Assembly: GCA_002483145.1 (NCBI GenBank)
Contig: DLHJ01000003.1
Location: 539,090 to 603,089, forward strand
Length of the DNA: 64,000 bases
Origin: Cellvibrio sp. UBA7671
GTDB taxonomy: Bacteria; Pseudomonadota; Gammaproteobacteria; Pseudomonadales; Cellvibrionaceae
Direction of reading: 5' to 3'
The notes below the pieces were generated by a model. The model saw only the letters and a program-made list of their open reading frames with translations. It was not told where the DNA came from and searched no databases. Both the position numbers and the translations under genes were made by a program. This document shows, one piece after another, positions 9,122-18,059 of this stretch; within the stretch, counting starts at the first letter, position 1, and every line of letters begins with the position of its first letter.

Positions 9122-10643
9122 GGCTAAACAACCTCGTTTCAAGCGCTTTGCCCGAGGCTTCAGCCGCAAATTCATAACAGGCTTTTTTGAGCAGATTGCA
9201 GGCCATGGCCATGCGGTAAGCAGCGCTGGCGCGCACATCGCTCAAGGGCGAAAATTCGCTGTGCAACAAATCACAGGCTTGCGCAAGAATCTCTTCATCG
9301 ACATCACCCGCCACACACCATTCCGTATTAGATAAAAATTGTTCGGTCATGCTGGCACGCTTGGGAATCGCGGCCATTCCACCAAAGGCAATTTTAAATT
9401 CGTTAGACGTTTGTCCACCCCAACAGAATGCCCCCATCACTGCCGAAATATCGTCTTCATAGCGTTTGGTGATTTTGAATAATTTGAGTGGCTGTGCGAG
9501 TTGCGCACGTGCAATGCGAATACGCGCGAGATATTCACCAACGCCCAGCGTTGTTTTTTTGTAGTCGCGATAAAAATTCGTCAGCAATTCACGACGAGCA
9601 TTACCACTGCTATCAACTATTTCCAGCTCGGCATCCATCACCAATAGATAAGGCGGAGCATCGGCAATCGGCGAGGCATTACAAATATTGCCTCCTAGCG
9701 TTCCGCGATTGCGAATTTGGCGCGAGCCCAAACGTGCGAGCAATGCAACAAATTCCGGCGAGAGCTTCGCTAGCGCTTTTTCGATAGTGCTGTAATTTGC
9801 CGCTGCACCTAATACAACCTCATCGTCACTGATGTGGATTGCGCAGAGGCTGTCGATGCGATTAAGGTCAATCAGTTGCGGAAGTGACTTGTATTGCTGG
9901 GTAACTTCCAGCATCAAATCGGTTCCACCGGCAACAAGGCGCGCCTGCGGATATTCAACCAGCAAATGCTGTAGTGCCGCTTCGGTATGTGGCTGCCAAT
10001 AATCGCTGACGCCATCGGACAAGTTTCTGCCGTAAGCGCGCGCAGGCTCGCCATCTATGCCCGCTAAAGGTGCATATGGCACCCAATTTTGCACAAAACT
10101 GGCCACTTGGGCAGGTTTTTTAAGGGCGGACAGGCCGGCATCGATAATCGGGCGATAACCCGTACAGCGACACAAATTGCCCGAGATTGCATCAATCACC
10201 GCTGCACGTTGCACCGCAATATCAGCCTCGGCCAAATCCGCGCCGCCCGCCAATTGCAGTCCCGCGAGCGACACAACAAAACCGGCCGTACAAAAACCGC
10301 ACTGGGAACCGTGGCATTCCACCATCGCCGTCTGCACAGGATGCATTTCTTGCGGCGCTGCCGCCAAACCTTCTACCGTCACAATATGGCAATCCTGCAG
10401 ACTGCCGAGCGGGCAAATACAGGCGTTGACTGTGCTGTAAGCCATAACATCCACGCCTTTGCGGCCAACCAACACAGTGCAGGCGCCGCAATCACCCGAG
10501 GCGCAACCCTCTTTGGTGCCCATCAGATGCTGCTGGCTACGCAGGTACTGCAACAGTGTCAGATCTGCCGCTGCCTCCGCCAACTCAACTGGAACATTGT
10601 TCACCACAAACCGCACAGACTTTCCTCCAACAGATCGACCCAT
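9114..10643 (-). CDS. xdhA: Xanthine dehydrogenase, iron-sulfur/FAD small subunit
   Basis: 509 residues, first gene of the purine operon. The N-terminal ferredoxin domain binds a 2Fe-2S cluster through Cys47, Cys52, Cys55 and a Cys in NACICP. The helical domain binds a second cluster (QCGFCTAGF with Cys115 and Cys118, and CRCTGYRP with Cys158 and Cys160). The C-terminal half is the FAD-binding domain, with RLVAGGTDLMLEV and the GSRQIRNRGTLGGNI flavin loop. The Fe-S and FAD parts are fused in one chain, as in many proteobacterial XdhA proteins. It is transcribed divergently from the purine importer, across a region with repeated operator half-sites. Confidence 0.94.
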   Translation of the reverse strand: MGRSVGGKSVRFVVNNVPVELAEAAADLTLLQYLRSQQHLMGTKEGCASGDCGACTVLVGRKGVDVMAYSTVNACICPLGSLQDCHIVTVEGLAAAPQEMHPVQTAMVECHGSQCGFCTAGFVVSLAGLQLAGGADLAEADIAVQRAAVIDAISGNLCRCTGYRPIIDAGLSALKKPAQVASFVQNWVPYAPLAGIDGEPARAYGRNLSDGVSDYWQPHTEAALQHLLVEYPQARLVAGGTDLMLEVTQQYKSLPQLIDLNRIDSLCAIHISDDEVVLGAAANYSTIEKALAKLSPEFVALLARLGSRQIRNRGTLGGNICNASPIADAPPYLLVMDAELEIVDSSGNARRELLTNFYRDYKKTTLGVGEYLARIRIARAQLAQPLKLFKITKRYEDDISAVMGAFCWGGQTSNEFKIAFGGMAAIPKRASMTEQFLSNTEWCVAGDVDEEILAQACDLLHSEFSPLSDVRASAAYRMAMACNLLKKACYEFAAEASGKALETRLFSHA

Positions 10644-10731
10644 GATTCAGGGCGAAGAACCTTTAAATGGTTATAGCCGATTTCAGCCAAACCGCTTTCT
10701 CTCCATCCTCGCTTTATCACCCAAAGCAAAA

Positions 10732-10838
10732 GTCTGGCCAGATAGACAATTTTTTATGCGTTTTTTGTCAAGACTGGTATTTCACAGTCGCTGGCATGCA
10801 ATTTGCTCAAACCAGTCTATCTTTTTGTCCAGATAGTC
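10732..10838. promoter_or_regulatory. Operator cluster in the xdhA / ABC-importer divergent promoter
   Basis: The roughly 215-bp divergent region contains a set of related half-sites. AGATAGAC occurs at 10740-10747 within GTCTGGCCAGATAGAC, again inverted as GTCTATCT at 10815-10822, and as AGATAGTC at 10831-10838. An exact inverted pair AGACTGGT/ACCAGTCT lies at 10771-10778 and 10811-10818. The arrangement suggests cooperative binding of a dimeric repressor. The RutR-like TetR protein encoded downstream of the importer is the obvious candidate, which is inference. No purine-riboswitch architecture was recognised. Confidence 0.6.
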
Positions 10839-10860
10839 AGGTTTATGAGCGAGTTGGTTT

Positions 10861-12432
10861 ATGTCTGAAAAAAAGGCCATGCGCCTTGAATTGCTTTCCC
10901 TCACCAAAGCCTATCCGGGCTGCATCGCGAATGACGCGGTGAGCCTGCAAGTGGCTCCAGGGGAAATTCATGCGCTGCTGGGGGAAAACGGCGCGGGTAA
11001 AAGTACGCTGATGAAAATGATCTACGGTGTAGTAAAACCCGATTCCGGGCAAATGACCTGGAATGATCGCGAGGTCAACATCACCGGCCCGGCTCACGCT
11101 CGCCAACTCGGCATGGGCATGGTGTTCCAGCACTTCTCGTTATTTGAAACATTAACAGTGACCGAAAATATCGCGCTCTATTTAACGCCTGCAGAATACG
11201 GCACGCTCGATTTATTGCGCGCACGCATTCTTGCGGTGGGCGATGAATACGGCCTCGCGATAAATCCTGACCGCCTCGTACACAGCCTCTCGGTCGGTGA
11301 ACAGCAGCGCGTGGAAATTATTCGCTGCCTGTTGCAAGACATCCAACTTTTAATTCTCGATGAACCCACCGCCGTGCTCACACCACCCGAGGTGGCGCAG
11401 CTGATCGAGGTATTAAAAAAACTCGCGCACAAAGGGTGCAGCATTTTATTTATCTCGCACAAATTGCACGAAGTAAATGCACTCTGCGACAAGGCCACCA
11501 TACTGCGCGGCGGCAAGGTGACGGGCACCTGTATTCCCCGCGAAACCAGCCCTGGCGAAATGGCGCGCTTGATGCTCGGCGATGAATTGGAATTACAAGA
11601 CACCATGCCCGCTGGCAACGCCGGTGAATGCCTGCTCGCACTCGATAAGATTGAAGTAAAACCGCGCGATGCCTTTGCTATTCACTTGCAGGATATTGAA
11701 TTGCAATTACATGCGGGCGAAATTCTCGGCCTCGCTGGGGTTGCCGGTAACGGGCAAGATGAATTGGTGGATTTAATTAATGGCGAGCTGGGCAGCGATA
11801 GCGGCAGTTTAATTTTTCACGGAAAAGATATTGGCAATACCAGTGTGCAGGAGCGGCGCAATATGGGGCTAGGCGTTGTCCCCGCTGACCGTATCGGGCG
11901 CGGCGCTCTCGGCAATATGAGTCTGACCGAAAATAATTTGTTAACCAGTTATATCAACCAAACCGGAAAATTCGGCTGGCTGAATTGGCCCGCAATAAAA
12001 GCGCGCGCTGCCGAGATCATCTCAACTTACAAAGTCAAAGCAACAGGCGCCGAGGCCAGCGCCAAAAGTCTCTCCGGTGGTAACTTGCAAAAATTTATTA
12101 TCGGCCGCGAGATTTTGCAGAATCCAAACGTGTTGGTGTGTTTTCATCCTACCTGGGGCGTTGATGTAGGCGCTGCGAATTTAATCCACCAGGAGTTGAT
12201 TAAATTGCGCGACAAAGGCGCCGCGATTTTGGTGATCAGCGAAGACCTCGACGAACTCTATTTATTGGCTGATCGACTCGGCGCATTGTGCGGCGGGCGC
12301 TTATCACCGCTCGCACCAAAATCTGCTGTCCCACTCGCGCAACTCGGCCAGTGGATGACCGGGAATTTTGGCACTCTATCTACAGGCATCTCTACAGACA
12401 CTGCTGCGGCGGAGGTGGCCCATGCGCATTGA
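10861..12432 (+). CDS. Purine/nucleoside ABC importer, double ATP-binding protein
   Basis: 523 residues with two nucleotide-binding domains in one chain, as in the BMP/CUT2-like importers (YufO/NupA type). The first domain has Walker A GENGAGKST, signature LSVGEQQRVEI and Walker B LLILDEPTAVLTP. The second has the degenerate Walker A GVAGNGQDEL, signature LSGGNLQKFIIGRE and the segment WGVDVGAANLIH, a pattern usual in this subfamily. It is the first gene of a plus-strand run with two permeases and a BMP-type binding protein. An 8-bp overlap couples a 7-codon upstream mini-frame (ATG at 10845) to its start, which may be accidental. The exact substrate is inferred from the purine-degrading neighbours. 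Confidence 0.87.
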   Translation: MSEKKAMRLELLSLTKAYPGCIANDAVSLQVAPGEIHALLGENGAGKSTLMKMIYGVVKPDSGQMTWNDREVNITGPAHARQLGMGMVFQHFSLFETLTVTENIALYLTPAEYGTLDLLRARILAVGDEYGLAINPDRLVHSLSVGEQQRVEIIRCLLQDIQLLILDEPTAVLTPPEVAQLIEVLKKLAHKGCSILFISHKLHEVNALCDKATILRGGKVTGTCIPRETSPGEMARLMLGDELELQDTMPAGNAGECLLALDKIEVKPRDAFAIHLQDIELQLHAGEILGLAGVAGNGQDELVDLINGELGSDSGSLIFHGKDIGNTSVQERRNMGLGVVPADRIGRGALGNMSLTENNLLTSYINQTGKFGWLNWPAIKARAAEIISTYKVKATGAEASAKSLSGGNLQKFIIGREILQNPNVLVCFHPTWGVDVGAANLIHQELIKLRDKGAAILVISEDLDELYLLADRLGALCGGRLSPLAPKSAVPLAQLGQWMTGNFGTLSTGISTDTAAAEVAHAH

Positions 12433-13504
12433 AAAACGCCTGCACGATTCGCAGCTGATGGTGTATTTGTCGCCGCTGCTCGCGCTCTTATTAACGCTAA
12501 TTTCCGGCGCCTTATTATTTGCATTGCTCGGCCGCCCACCGCTCGGCAGCCTCTACACGTTTTTTATTGCACCGATCAGCGACCTCTATGGTCTTTCTGA
12601 GCTTGCGGTAAAAGTCACACCGCTGTTGCTCTGTGCAATTGGTTTAACACTCTGCTTTAAAGCAAAAATCTGGAATATCGGCGCTGAAGGCCAATTTGTT
12701 TTTGGTGCATTAATTGGTGGAGCGGTGACATTACAACTGGCGGAGAGCGAAGGCTTTTGGGTACTGCCGGTGATTATCGCCAGCGGTGCACTCGCCGGTA
12801 TGGCTTGGGCGGCAATTGCGGCGCTTCTACTGACACGATTCAACGCCAATGAAATTCTCACCACGATTATGCTCAATTATATAGCGGTAAATTTATTGCT
12901 CTGGGCAGTGCATGGCCCTCTGAAAGATCCAGACGGGCTTAATTTTCCCGAGTCAGCACTGTTTGCGAGCCAGACATTATTACCGGTGTTATTTGAGGAT
13001 TATCGCGTGAGCATCGCCATTTTTATTGCGCTGTTTATGTTGGTGGTGATTTGGGTGGTGCTCACGCGCACGCTACTCGGCTTTCAATTGCGTGTGATGG
13101 GCGAGAACCACAACGCTGCGCGCTTTGCGGGATTTAATAGCAAAAAATTAATCTGGTTGCTGCTGTGTTTCAGTGGCGCCATGGCCGGGGTAGCAGCGAT
13201 TTCTGAAACCAATGGTCCGGTAGGGCAACTGATCCCCACGCTTTCACTTGGTTATGGTTACGCCGCCATTATTGTGGTGTTTATGGGGCGCATGCATCCG
13301 CTCGGCATTTTGCTCGCCAGTTGTTTACTAGGGCTGACTTATCTCGGCGGCGAGATGGCGCAAATCGATCAGGGTTTACCAAAATCCATCACCGGATTAT
13401 TCCAGGGCATGTTGCTGTTCTATCTGCTTGCCTGTGACTTGTTGATTAGCTATCGCGTGGTACCGAATTCGCGCAGCGTTAAACCTTCAGCTATCACTCA
13501 ATAA
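12422..13504 (+). CDS. Purine/nucleoside ABC importer permease 1
   Basis: 360 residues with about eight to ten hydrophobic helices, an inner-membrane permease of the branched-chain/ribose-type superfamily (YufP/NupB-like). Family features include CFKAKIWNIGAEGQF and the cytoplasmic loop FQLRVMGENHNAARFAGF. The start is the ATG preceded by GGAGG (MRIEKRLHD), which overlaps the end of the ATPase gene by 11 bp; a longer reading begins well inside the ATPase and is rejected. It pairs with the next gene to form a heterodimeric channel. Confidence 0.87.
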   Translation: MRIEKRLHDSQLMVYLSPLLALLLTLISGALLFALLGRPPLGSLYTFFIAPISDLYGLSELAVKVTPLLLCAIGLTLCFKAKIWNIGAEGQFVFGALIGGAVTLQLAESEGFWVLPVIIASGALAGMAWAAIAALLLTRFNANEILTTIMLNYIAVNLLLWAVHGPLKDPDGLNFPESALFASQTLLPVLFEDYRVSIAIFIALFMLVVIWVVLTRTLLGFQLRVMGENHNAARFAGFNSKKLIWLLLCFSGAMAGVAAISETNGPVGQLIPTLSLGYGYAAIIVVFMGRMHPLGILLASCLLGLTYLGGEMAQIDQGLPKSITGLFQGMLLFYLLACDLLISYRVVPNSRSVKPSAITQ

Positions 13505-13538
13505 CTCGCAATAAAATTAAGAACACAGGTAAGATTTT

Positions 13539-14465
13539 ATGGATATAGGTTTGATCGAAAATATTCTCTTCGCAATGGTGCGCACCGGCACGCCGCTGCT
13601 GTTAGTGGCGCTGGGCGCGATGATGTCGGAGCGTTCAGGCGTATTAAACCTCGGGCAAGAGGGCATGATTTTAGTGGGTGCCGCCTGCGGATTTATCGCC
13701 GCTTATGCGGGTGGTAGTTTGGGTTTGGGAGTGCTCGCTGCCGTTGCAGCAGGTATTTTTGTCTCATTAATTTTTGCGTTTATCGCACTCACTTTAATTT
13801 CCAATCAAGTCGCCACCGGCCTTGCACTCACCATTTTCGGCACAGGCTTAAGCGCTTTTCTTGGCGCCGCTTATGTAGGCCAAACCGTTACTGGTTTTGC
13901 GCCAATTGCGATTCCGTTTTTAAGCGATATCCCACTTATCGGCCAGGCATTATTTGCGCAGGATTTATTGGTGTATCTCTCGTTTATTTTATTTGCCGCT
14001 GTATTTGTGGTGATGCGTTACACACGTTTGGGATTAATTATCCGCGCCGTCGGCGAGAACCCAGAAGTTGCCCACGCACTGGGCTACAAAGTAATGGTGG
14101 TGCGCTACTGCGCAGTCATGTTTGGTGGAGCCATGGCGGGATTAGCGGGTGCTTATTTATCTCTCGCTTACACGCCCATGTGGTCAGAGGGGATTGCGGC
14201 CGGGCGCGGTTGGATTGCACTGGCGTTAGTGGTATTTGCCAGCTGGCGCACCGAGCGCATTTTATTCGGCGCCTGGCTATTTGGTTTTGCGAGTATCCTG
14301 CATTTGTTATTGCAGGGTTACGGTTATGAAATTTCGCCCAACCTGCTCGCCATGTTGCCCTATGTAATCACGATTATTGTGTTGGTGATGATGATGTATC
14401 GCCAAAAAAATCAGGGCTTATTTGCGCCGCGCTCGCTCGGGCAACCCTATCATCCGTTGAAATAA
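13539..14465 (+). CDS. Purine/nucleoside ABC importer permease 2
   Basis: 308 residues, highly hydrophobic, the second permease of the importer (YufQ/NupC-like). The N-terminal segment MSERSGVLNLGQEGMILVGA is the counterpart of the NIGAEGQ segment in permease 1, and the loop LIIRAVGENPEVAHALGYKV is the typical coupling loop. It begins 34 bp after permease 1 and is followed by the binding-protein gene, so the order is ATPase, permease, permease, binding protein. Confidence 0.87.
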   Translation: MDIGLIENILFAMVRTGTPLLLVALGAMMSERSGVLNLGQEGMILVGAACGFIAAYAGGSLGLGVLAAVAAGIFVSLIFAFIALTLISNQVATGLALTIFGTGLSAFLGAAYVGQTVTGFAPIAIPFLSDIPLIGQALFAQDLLVYLSFILFAAVFVVMRYTRLGLIIRAVGENPEVAHALGYKVMVVRYCAVMFGGAMAGLAGAYLSLAYTPMWSEGIAAGRGWIALALVVFASWRTERILFGAWLFGFASILHLLLQGYGYEISPNLLAMLPYVITIIVLVMMMYRQKNQGLFAPRSLGQPYHPLK

Positions 14466-14538
14466 ATTGGCATCCACTCAAATAAATTTGTAACAGCTAA
14501 ATTTTTAAAAAAACCAAAACATCACAAGAGGAACCATC

Positions 14539-15621
14539 ATGACCCTGTTAACACGAAAAACATTTCTCCGGTTGCTGGGTGCAGCCTCGCTGCTCACTCT
14601 TAGCGCCAGCGTCTTCGCTGCGCCGTTAAAAGTCGGTTTTGTTTACGTCAGCCCGATTGGCGATGCCGGTTGGACTTACCAACACGATGAAGCGCGCAAA
14701 ATTGTGCAAAAAGAATTTGGCGATAAAATCGAAACCACTTTTGTTGAAAGCGTGGCCGAAGGTGCAGACGCCGAGCGTGTGATTCGCAATATGGCCTCAC
14801 GCGGTTACGATTTAATTTTCACCACCTCATTTGGTTACATGAACCCCACTATTAAAGTGGCCAAAATGTTTCCCAAAGTAAAATTCGAACACGCCACCGG
14901 TTATAAAACTGCCGCCAACGTCGGTAATTATCAAGCGCGCGATTACGAAGGCCGCTACCTCGCCGGTATGGTCGCTGGCGCTATGAGTAAAAAAGAAGTG
15001 ATCGGTTACGTAGGCGCATTTCCGATTCCCGAAGTGATTCGCGGCATCAACTCCTTTATGCTCGGCGCGCAAGCGGTGAATCCGAATGTCAAAATGAAAG
15101 TGGTCTGGGTCAACACCTGGCACGACCCAGCCAAAGAGCGCGAAGCGGCGGAAAGTTTGATATTGCAAGGTGCCGATGTACTCACCATGCACACTGACTC
15201 TGCGGCCACCATTCAAGCTGCAGAAGCCAAAGGCATTTACTCGGTTGGATTCAATTCCGATATGAGCGCTTATGGCCCCAAAACCCATTTGACCTCATCT
15301 ACCCAACACTGGGAGAGTATTTACAGCGCAAAAATCAAAGCGGTATTGGATGGCACCTGGAAGCCAGAGGCAATTTGGCATGGCTTGAAAGAAAATGTAG
15401 TCGCACTCTCGCCGATGAATCCGGTAGTGCCGAAAGAGGTTGTCGCCAAAGTAGATGCGTATAAAATGGAAATGATCGCGGGCAAGCGCGCTGTCTATCA
15501 AGGCCCTATTTACGATCAGGCGGGCACACTGAAAGTCGCGGAAGGTAAAACCCTGAGCGATGAAGAATTGCATCAACAAAATTGGTATGTAAAAGGGATC
15601 GACGGGAAAATCCCGCAGTAA
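14539..15621 (+). CDS. BMP-family periplasmic substrate-binding protein
   Basis: 360 residues. An AGAGGAAC site precedes the ATG. The N-terminus has a Sec signal peptide (hydrophobic LLGAASLLTLSASVFA, cleavage before APLKVGF). The mature part is a BMP/PnrA-type nucleoside-binding lipoprotein relative: VGFVYVSPIGDAGWTYQHD, the segment YDLIFTTSFGYMNP, GNYQARDYEGRYLAGMVAGA, and IGYVGAFPIPEVIRGINSF. There is no lipobox Cys, so it is a soluble periplasmic protein. It presents a purine or nucleoside to the two permeases; whether the ligand is a base or nucleoside is not decided by the sequence. Confidence 0.88.
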   Translation: MTLLTRKTFLRLLGAASLLTLSASVFAAPLKVGFVYVSPIGDAGWTYQHDEARKIVQKEFGDKIETTFVESVAEGADAERVIRNMASRGYDLIFTTSFGYMNPTIKVAKMFPKVKFEHATGYKTAANVGNYQARDYEGRYLAGMVAGAMSKKEVIGYVGAFPIPEVIRGINSFMLGAQAVNPNVKMKVVWVNTWHDPAKEREAAESLILQGADVLTMHTDSAATIQAAEAKGIYSVGFNSDMSAYGPKTHLTSSTQHWESIYSAKIKAVLDGTWKPEAIWHGLKENVVALSPMNPVVPKEVVAKVDAYKMEMIAGKRAVYQGPIYDQAGTLKVAEGKTLSDEELHQQNWYVKGIDGKIPQ

Positions 15622-15694
15622 CACTAACAACGCGGCTGTATCAACGTAAAGATTAGTTGCGTGCAGCCGCACTTTAACGCGAGAAACAATAACA

Positions 15695-16519
15695 ATGGCA
15701 ACCAAGACCACAGCGGTAAAAACAACAAGCGCAAACAATGCAGTAGCGGCACCCAGCAACAAAAAGACAACGACCGGCAAAGCCATCCCTACCAGTAAGA
15801 GTGCGGCGGTAAAAACTATGGTGACTAAAAAGGCAGAAACATCGCTGGATTTTAATCCCACTGAAACGCCCACCGGAAAATACAAACCGGGCAAAATCCG
15901 CGATCGCAATCTCACCAATATTATTAACGCGGCAGAGGAAGAATTTGTACACAATGGCTTTCGCGGCGCGAGTATCCAGAACATCGCCGACCGCGCGGGC
16001 ATCCCCAAAGCCAATGTGCATTATTACTTTAAAAGTAAAACGAATTTGTACGTCGCGGTGCTCGATAACATTATTAATTTGTGGAACGACCTGCTCGGTG
16101 AAATCACGGTAGATGATGATCCCGCTGACGTATTGGATCGTTTTATTCGCAAAAAAGTCGAGCTGTCTTATACCCATCCACGCGCATCCAAACTTTATGC
16201 GATGGAAATGATTCAGGGCGCGCCGCATTTGAAAGGTTATATCCGCACCGAGATGCGCCAGTTCGTACGCCGCAAGGTGCAGATAATCGAGCAGTGGATT
16301 GAACTCGGGCGCATGGACAAGGTCGATCCTATGCATTTGATTTTTTTAATCTGGTCATCGACGCAACACTATGCGGATTTCGATGTGAAAATTCTCACGG
16401 TGATGAACCGGGCAGAATATGAGCCGGATATGATCAAAGATATTTCCGATTTTTTAAGCCATATGATTTTAAAAGGCTGCGGCCTCAAACCACCCGCGAC
16501 AGAACCACCTGCCGCCTAA
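15695..16519 (+). CDS. RutR-like TetR-family regulator with long basic N-terminal extension
   Basis: 274 residues. Residues from about 1 to 65 are a low-complexity Lys/Thr/Ala-rich extension with no predicted fold. The TetR DNA-binding domain follows (LTNIINAAEEEFVHNGFRG, NIADRAGIPKANVHYYFKSK). The C-terminal domain resembles RutR, the uracil/thymine sensor: PRASKLYAMEMIQGAPHLKGY and LIFLIWSSTQHYADFDV. Its position between the purine importer and 8-oxoguanine deaminase suggests that it senses a purine and controls both arms of the locus through the operator cluster upstream of xdhA. Ligand and targets are inferred. Confidence 0.85.
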   Translation: MATKTTAVKTTSANNAVAAPSNKKTTTGKAIPTSKSAAVKTMVTKKAETSLDFNPTETPTGKYKPGKIRDRNLTNIINAAEEEFVHNGFRGASIQNIADRAGIPKANVHYYFKSKTNLYVAVLDNIINLWNDLLGEITVDDDPADVLDRFIRKKVELSYTHPRASKLYAMEMIQGAPHLKGYIRTEMRQFVRRKVQIIEQWIELGRMDKVDPMHLIFLIWSSTQHYADFDVKILTVMNRAEYEPDMIKDISDFLSHMILKGCGLKPPATEPPAA

Positions 16520-16548
16520 TTTTTCACTGCAACCAGTAGTAAACCCCA

Positions 16549-17934
16549 ATGACATCTTCTGCTTACGGCAGCACACACAGTGCTGCCATCTGGATTAAAC
16601 ATCCGCGCGCCTGTTGGACAGGTAATTCACAAGACGCCAGCAATGGCTTGGTGATTCAAGGCAATAACATTATTGAATTGGTTGCCGCAGGGAAATCACC
16701 CGATAGCGTTTACGATTACAGTTTCGATGCCTCTGACCATGTGGTTTTGCCGGGTCTGATTAATTGCCATCACCACTTTTACCAAACGCTCACCCGCGCA
16801 CTGCCCGGCGCACTCAACAAAGAATTATTTCCCTGGCTGCAAGCGCTCTATCCGGTCTGGTCAAATTTAAATGACGAGGCAATTTTTGCATCTACGCAAT
16901 TAGCGTTAAGCGAATTATTGCTGTCAGGTTGTACCACAGCCGCCGATCATCACTATGTATTCAGCAGCATTATGCCGCACGCGATTGATGCGCAAGTTGC
17001 CGCCGCCAAAACCATCGGCAACCGCGTAACCTTAACACGCGGCTCCATGAGCCTCGGCCAATCCAAAGGGGGTTTGCCACCGGATTCGGTGGTGGAGAGC
17101 GATGAAAAAATCCTCAGCGAAAGCGAGCGTTTAATTAATAGCTATCACGACACCAGCGAAGATTCCTTTTGCAAAATCGCCCTCGCTCCTTGCTCACCTT
17201 TTTCTGTAACGCCAGATTTAATGCGTGCAACCGCTGTGCTCGCGCAACAAAAAGATGTGTTGCTGCACACCCATCTAGGTGAAACCGAAGATGAAAATAA
17301 TTTCTGCCTGAAACAATTTGGTATGCGCCCGGTGGATTATCTGGATGATGTAGGCTGGTTAAACAACCGCGTCTGGCTTGCCCACGGCATTCATTTTAAT
17401 GAAGAAGAAATTGCACGCTTGGGCCACGCCTACGTCGGCGTCTGCCACTGCCCCACCTCCAACATGCTCCTCGCCTCCGGCATGTGCCACACTCGCGATT
17501 TACAACGCGCAGGCGCACCGGTCGGTTTGGGTGTCGATGGCTCTGCATCCAACGACGGCTCCAATATGATTCAAGAAGTTCGCCAAGCCATGCTGCTCCA
17601 AAAACTCCGCTACGGCTCCGCGAATTTCACGCATATCGATGCTCTAAAACTCGCAACCTCTGGTAGCGCAAAATTATTACACCGCCCCGAACTCGGCGAA
17701 CTCGCCGTCGGCAAAAAAGCCGACCTCGCCCTATTTTCCCTAAACCAACCCCGCTTCTCCGGCCACGGCGACCCACTCGCCGCATTAATTCTATGCGGCG
17801 CCCACAAAGCGGATTACGTGATGGTTGCGGGTGAATGGAAAGTGAAAAACGGTGAAATGGTGGATGTGGATATTAATGATGTGATGGCACGACATGGGGT
17901 TGTGGCAAAACGGTTACGCGAGATGGCGGCGTAA
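16549..17934 (+). CDS. 8-oxoguanine deaminase (amidohydrolase)
   Basis: 461 residues. The enzyme deaminates 8-oxoguanine to urate. Metal-site motifs run in order: PGLINCHHHFYQTLTRA near residue 72, LLHTHLGETEDENNFC, WLAHGIHFNEEEIARLG and LGVDGSASNDGSNM with the catalytic Asp. HHHFYQTLTR together with CHCPTSNMLLASG fits the 8-oxoguanine deaminase/atrazine-chlorohydrolase-like branch. A related reaction such as isoguanine or hydroxyatrazine deamination cannot be excluded. It begins 30 bp after the regulator and ends the plus-strand purine run. Its product feeds directly into PuuD. Confidence 0.85.
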   Translation: MTSSAYGSTHSAAIWIKHPRACWTGNSQDASNGLVIQGNNIIELVAAGKSPDSVYDYSFDASDHVVLPGLINCHHHFYQTLTRALPGALNKELFPWLQALYPVWSNLNDEAIFASTQLALSELLLSGCTTAADHHYVFSSIMPHAIDAQVAAAKTIGNRVTLTRGSMSLGQSKGGLPPDSVVESDEKILSESERLINSYHDTSEDSFCKIALAPCSPFSVTPDLMRATAVLAQQKDVLLHTHLGETEDENNFCLKQFGMRPVDYLDDVGWLNNRVWLAHGIHFNEEEIARLGHAYVGVCHCPTSNMLLASGMCHTRDLQRAGAPVGLGVDGSASNDGSNMIQEVRQAMLLQKLRYGSANFTHIDALKLATSGSAKLLHRPELGELAVGKKADLALFSLNQPRFSGHGDPLAALILCGAHKADYVMVAGEWKVKNGEMVDVDINDVMARHGVVAKRLREMAA

Positions 17935-17940
17935 TATCGT

Positions 17941-17962
17941 AGGTTGGGCAGCAATGCCCAAC
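17941..17962. repeat. Short palindromic repeat GTTGGGCA/TGCCCAAC
   Basis: Immediately after the 8-oxoguanine deaminase gene, GTTGGGCA and TGCCCAAC form a perfect 8-bp stem with a 4-nt loop, preceded by GTAG. The sequence resembles the common GTAGGTTGGG-type REP element of proteobacteria. It has no following T-tract, so it is more likely a repeat element than an intrinsic terminator. Only one copy was seen in the window. Confidence 0.5.
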
Positions 17963-18059
17963 ATGACACATGTCCGCAGCCTACCCCCCCTTATAAAACA
18001 CTTTTTTTTGCAAAAATCCAGAATGAAAATTACATTCACATTTAATTGCTTGTTGCAAT

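Noticed and set aside
10089..10676. 195-codon plus-strand frame opposite xdhA
   Set aside because: It lies entirely antisense to the Fe-S domain of xdhA, has His/Arg/Cys-rich sequence with no domain character, and xdhA is certain.
10644..10860. Purine riboswitch upstream of xdhA or the importer
   Set aside because: The region shows repeated protein-operator-like half-sites and no conserved three-way junction core of purine or xanthine riboswitches.
15295..16336. Long minus-strand frames opposite the TetR regulator gene
   Set aside because: They read antisense to a clear TetR protein and binding protein and show no family motifs.
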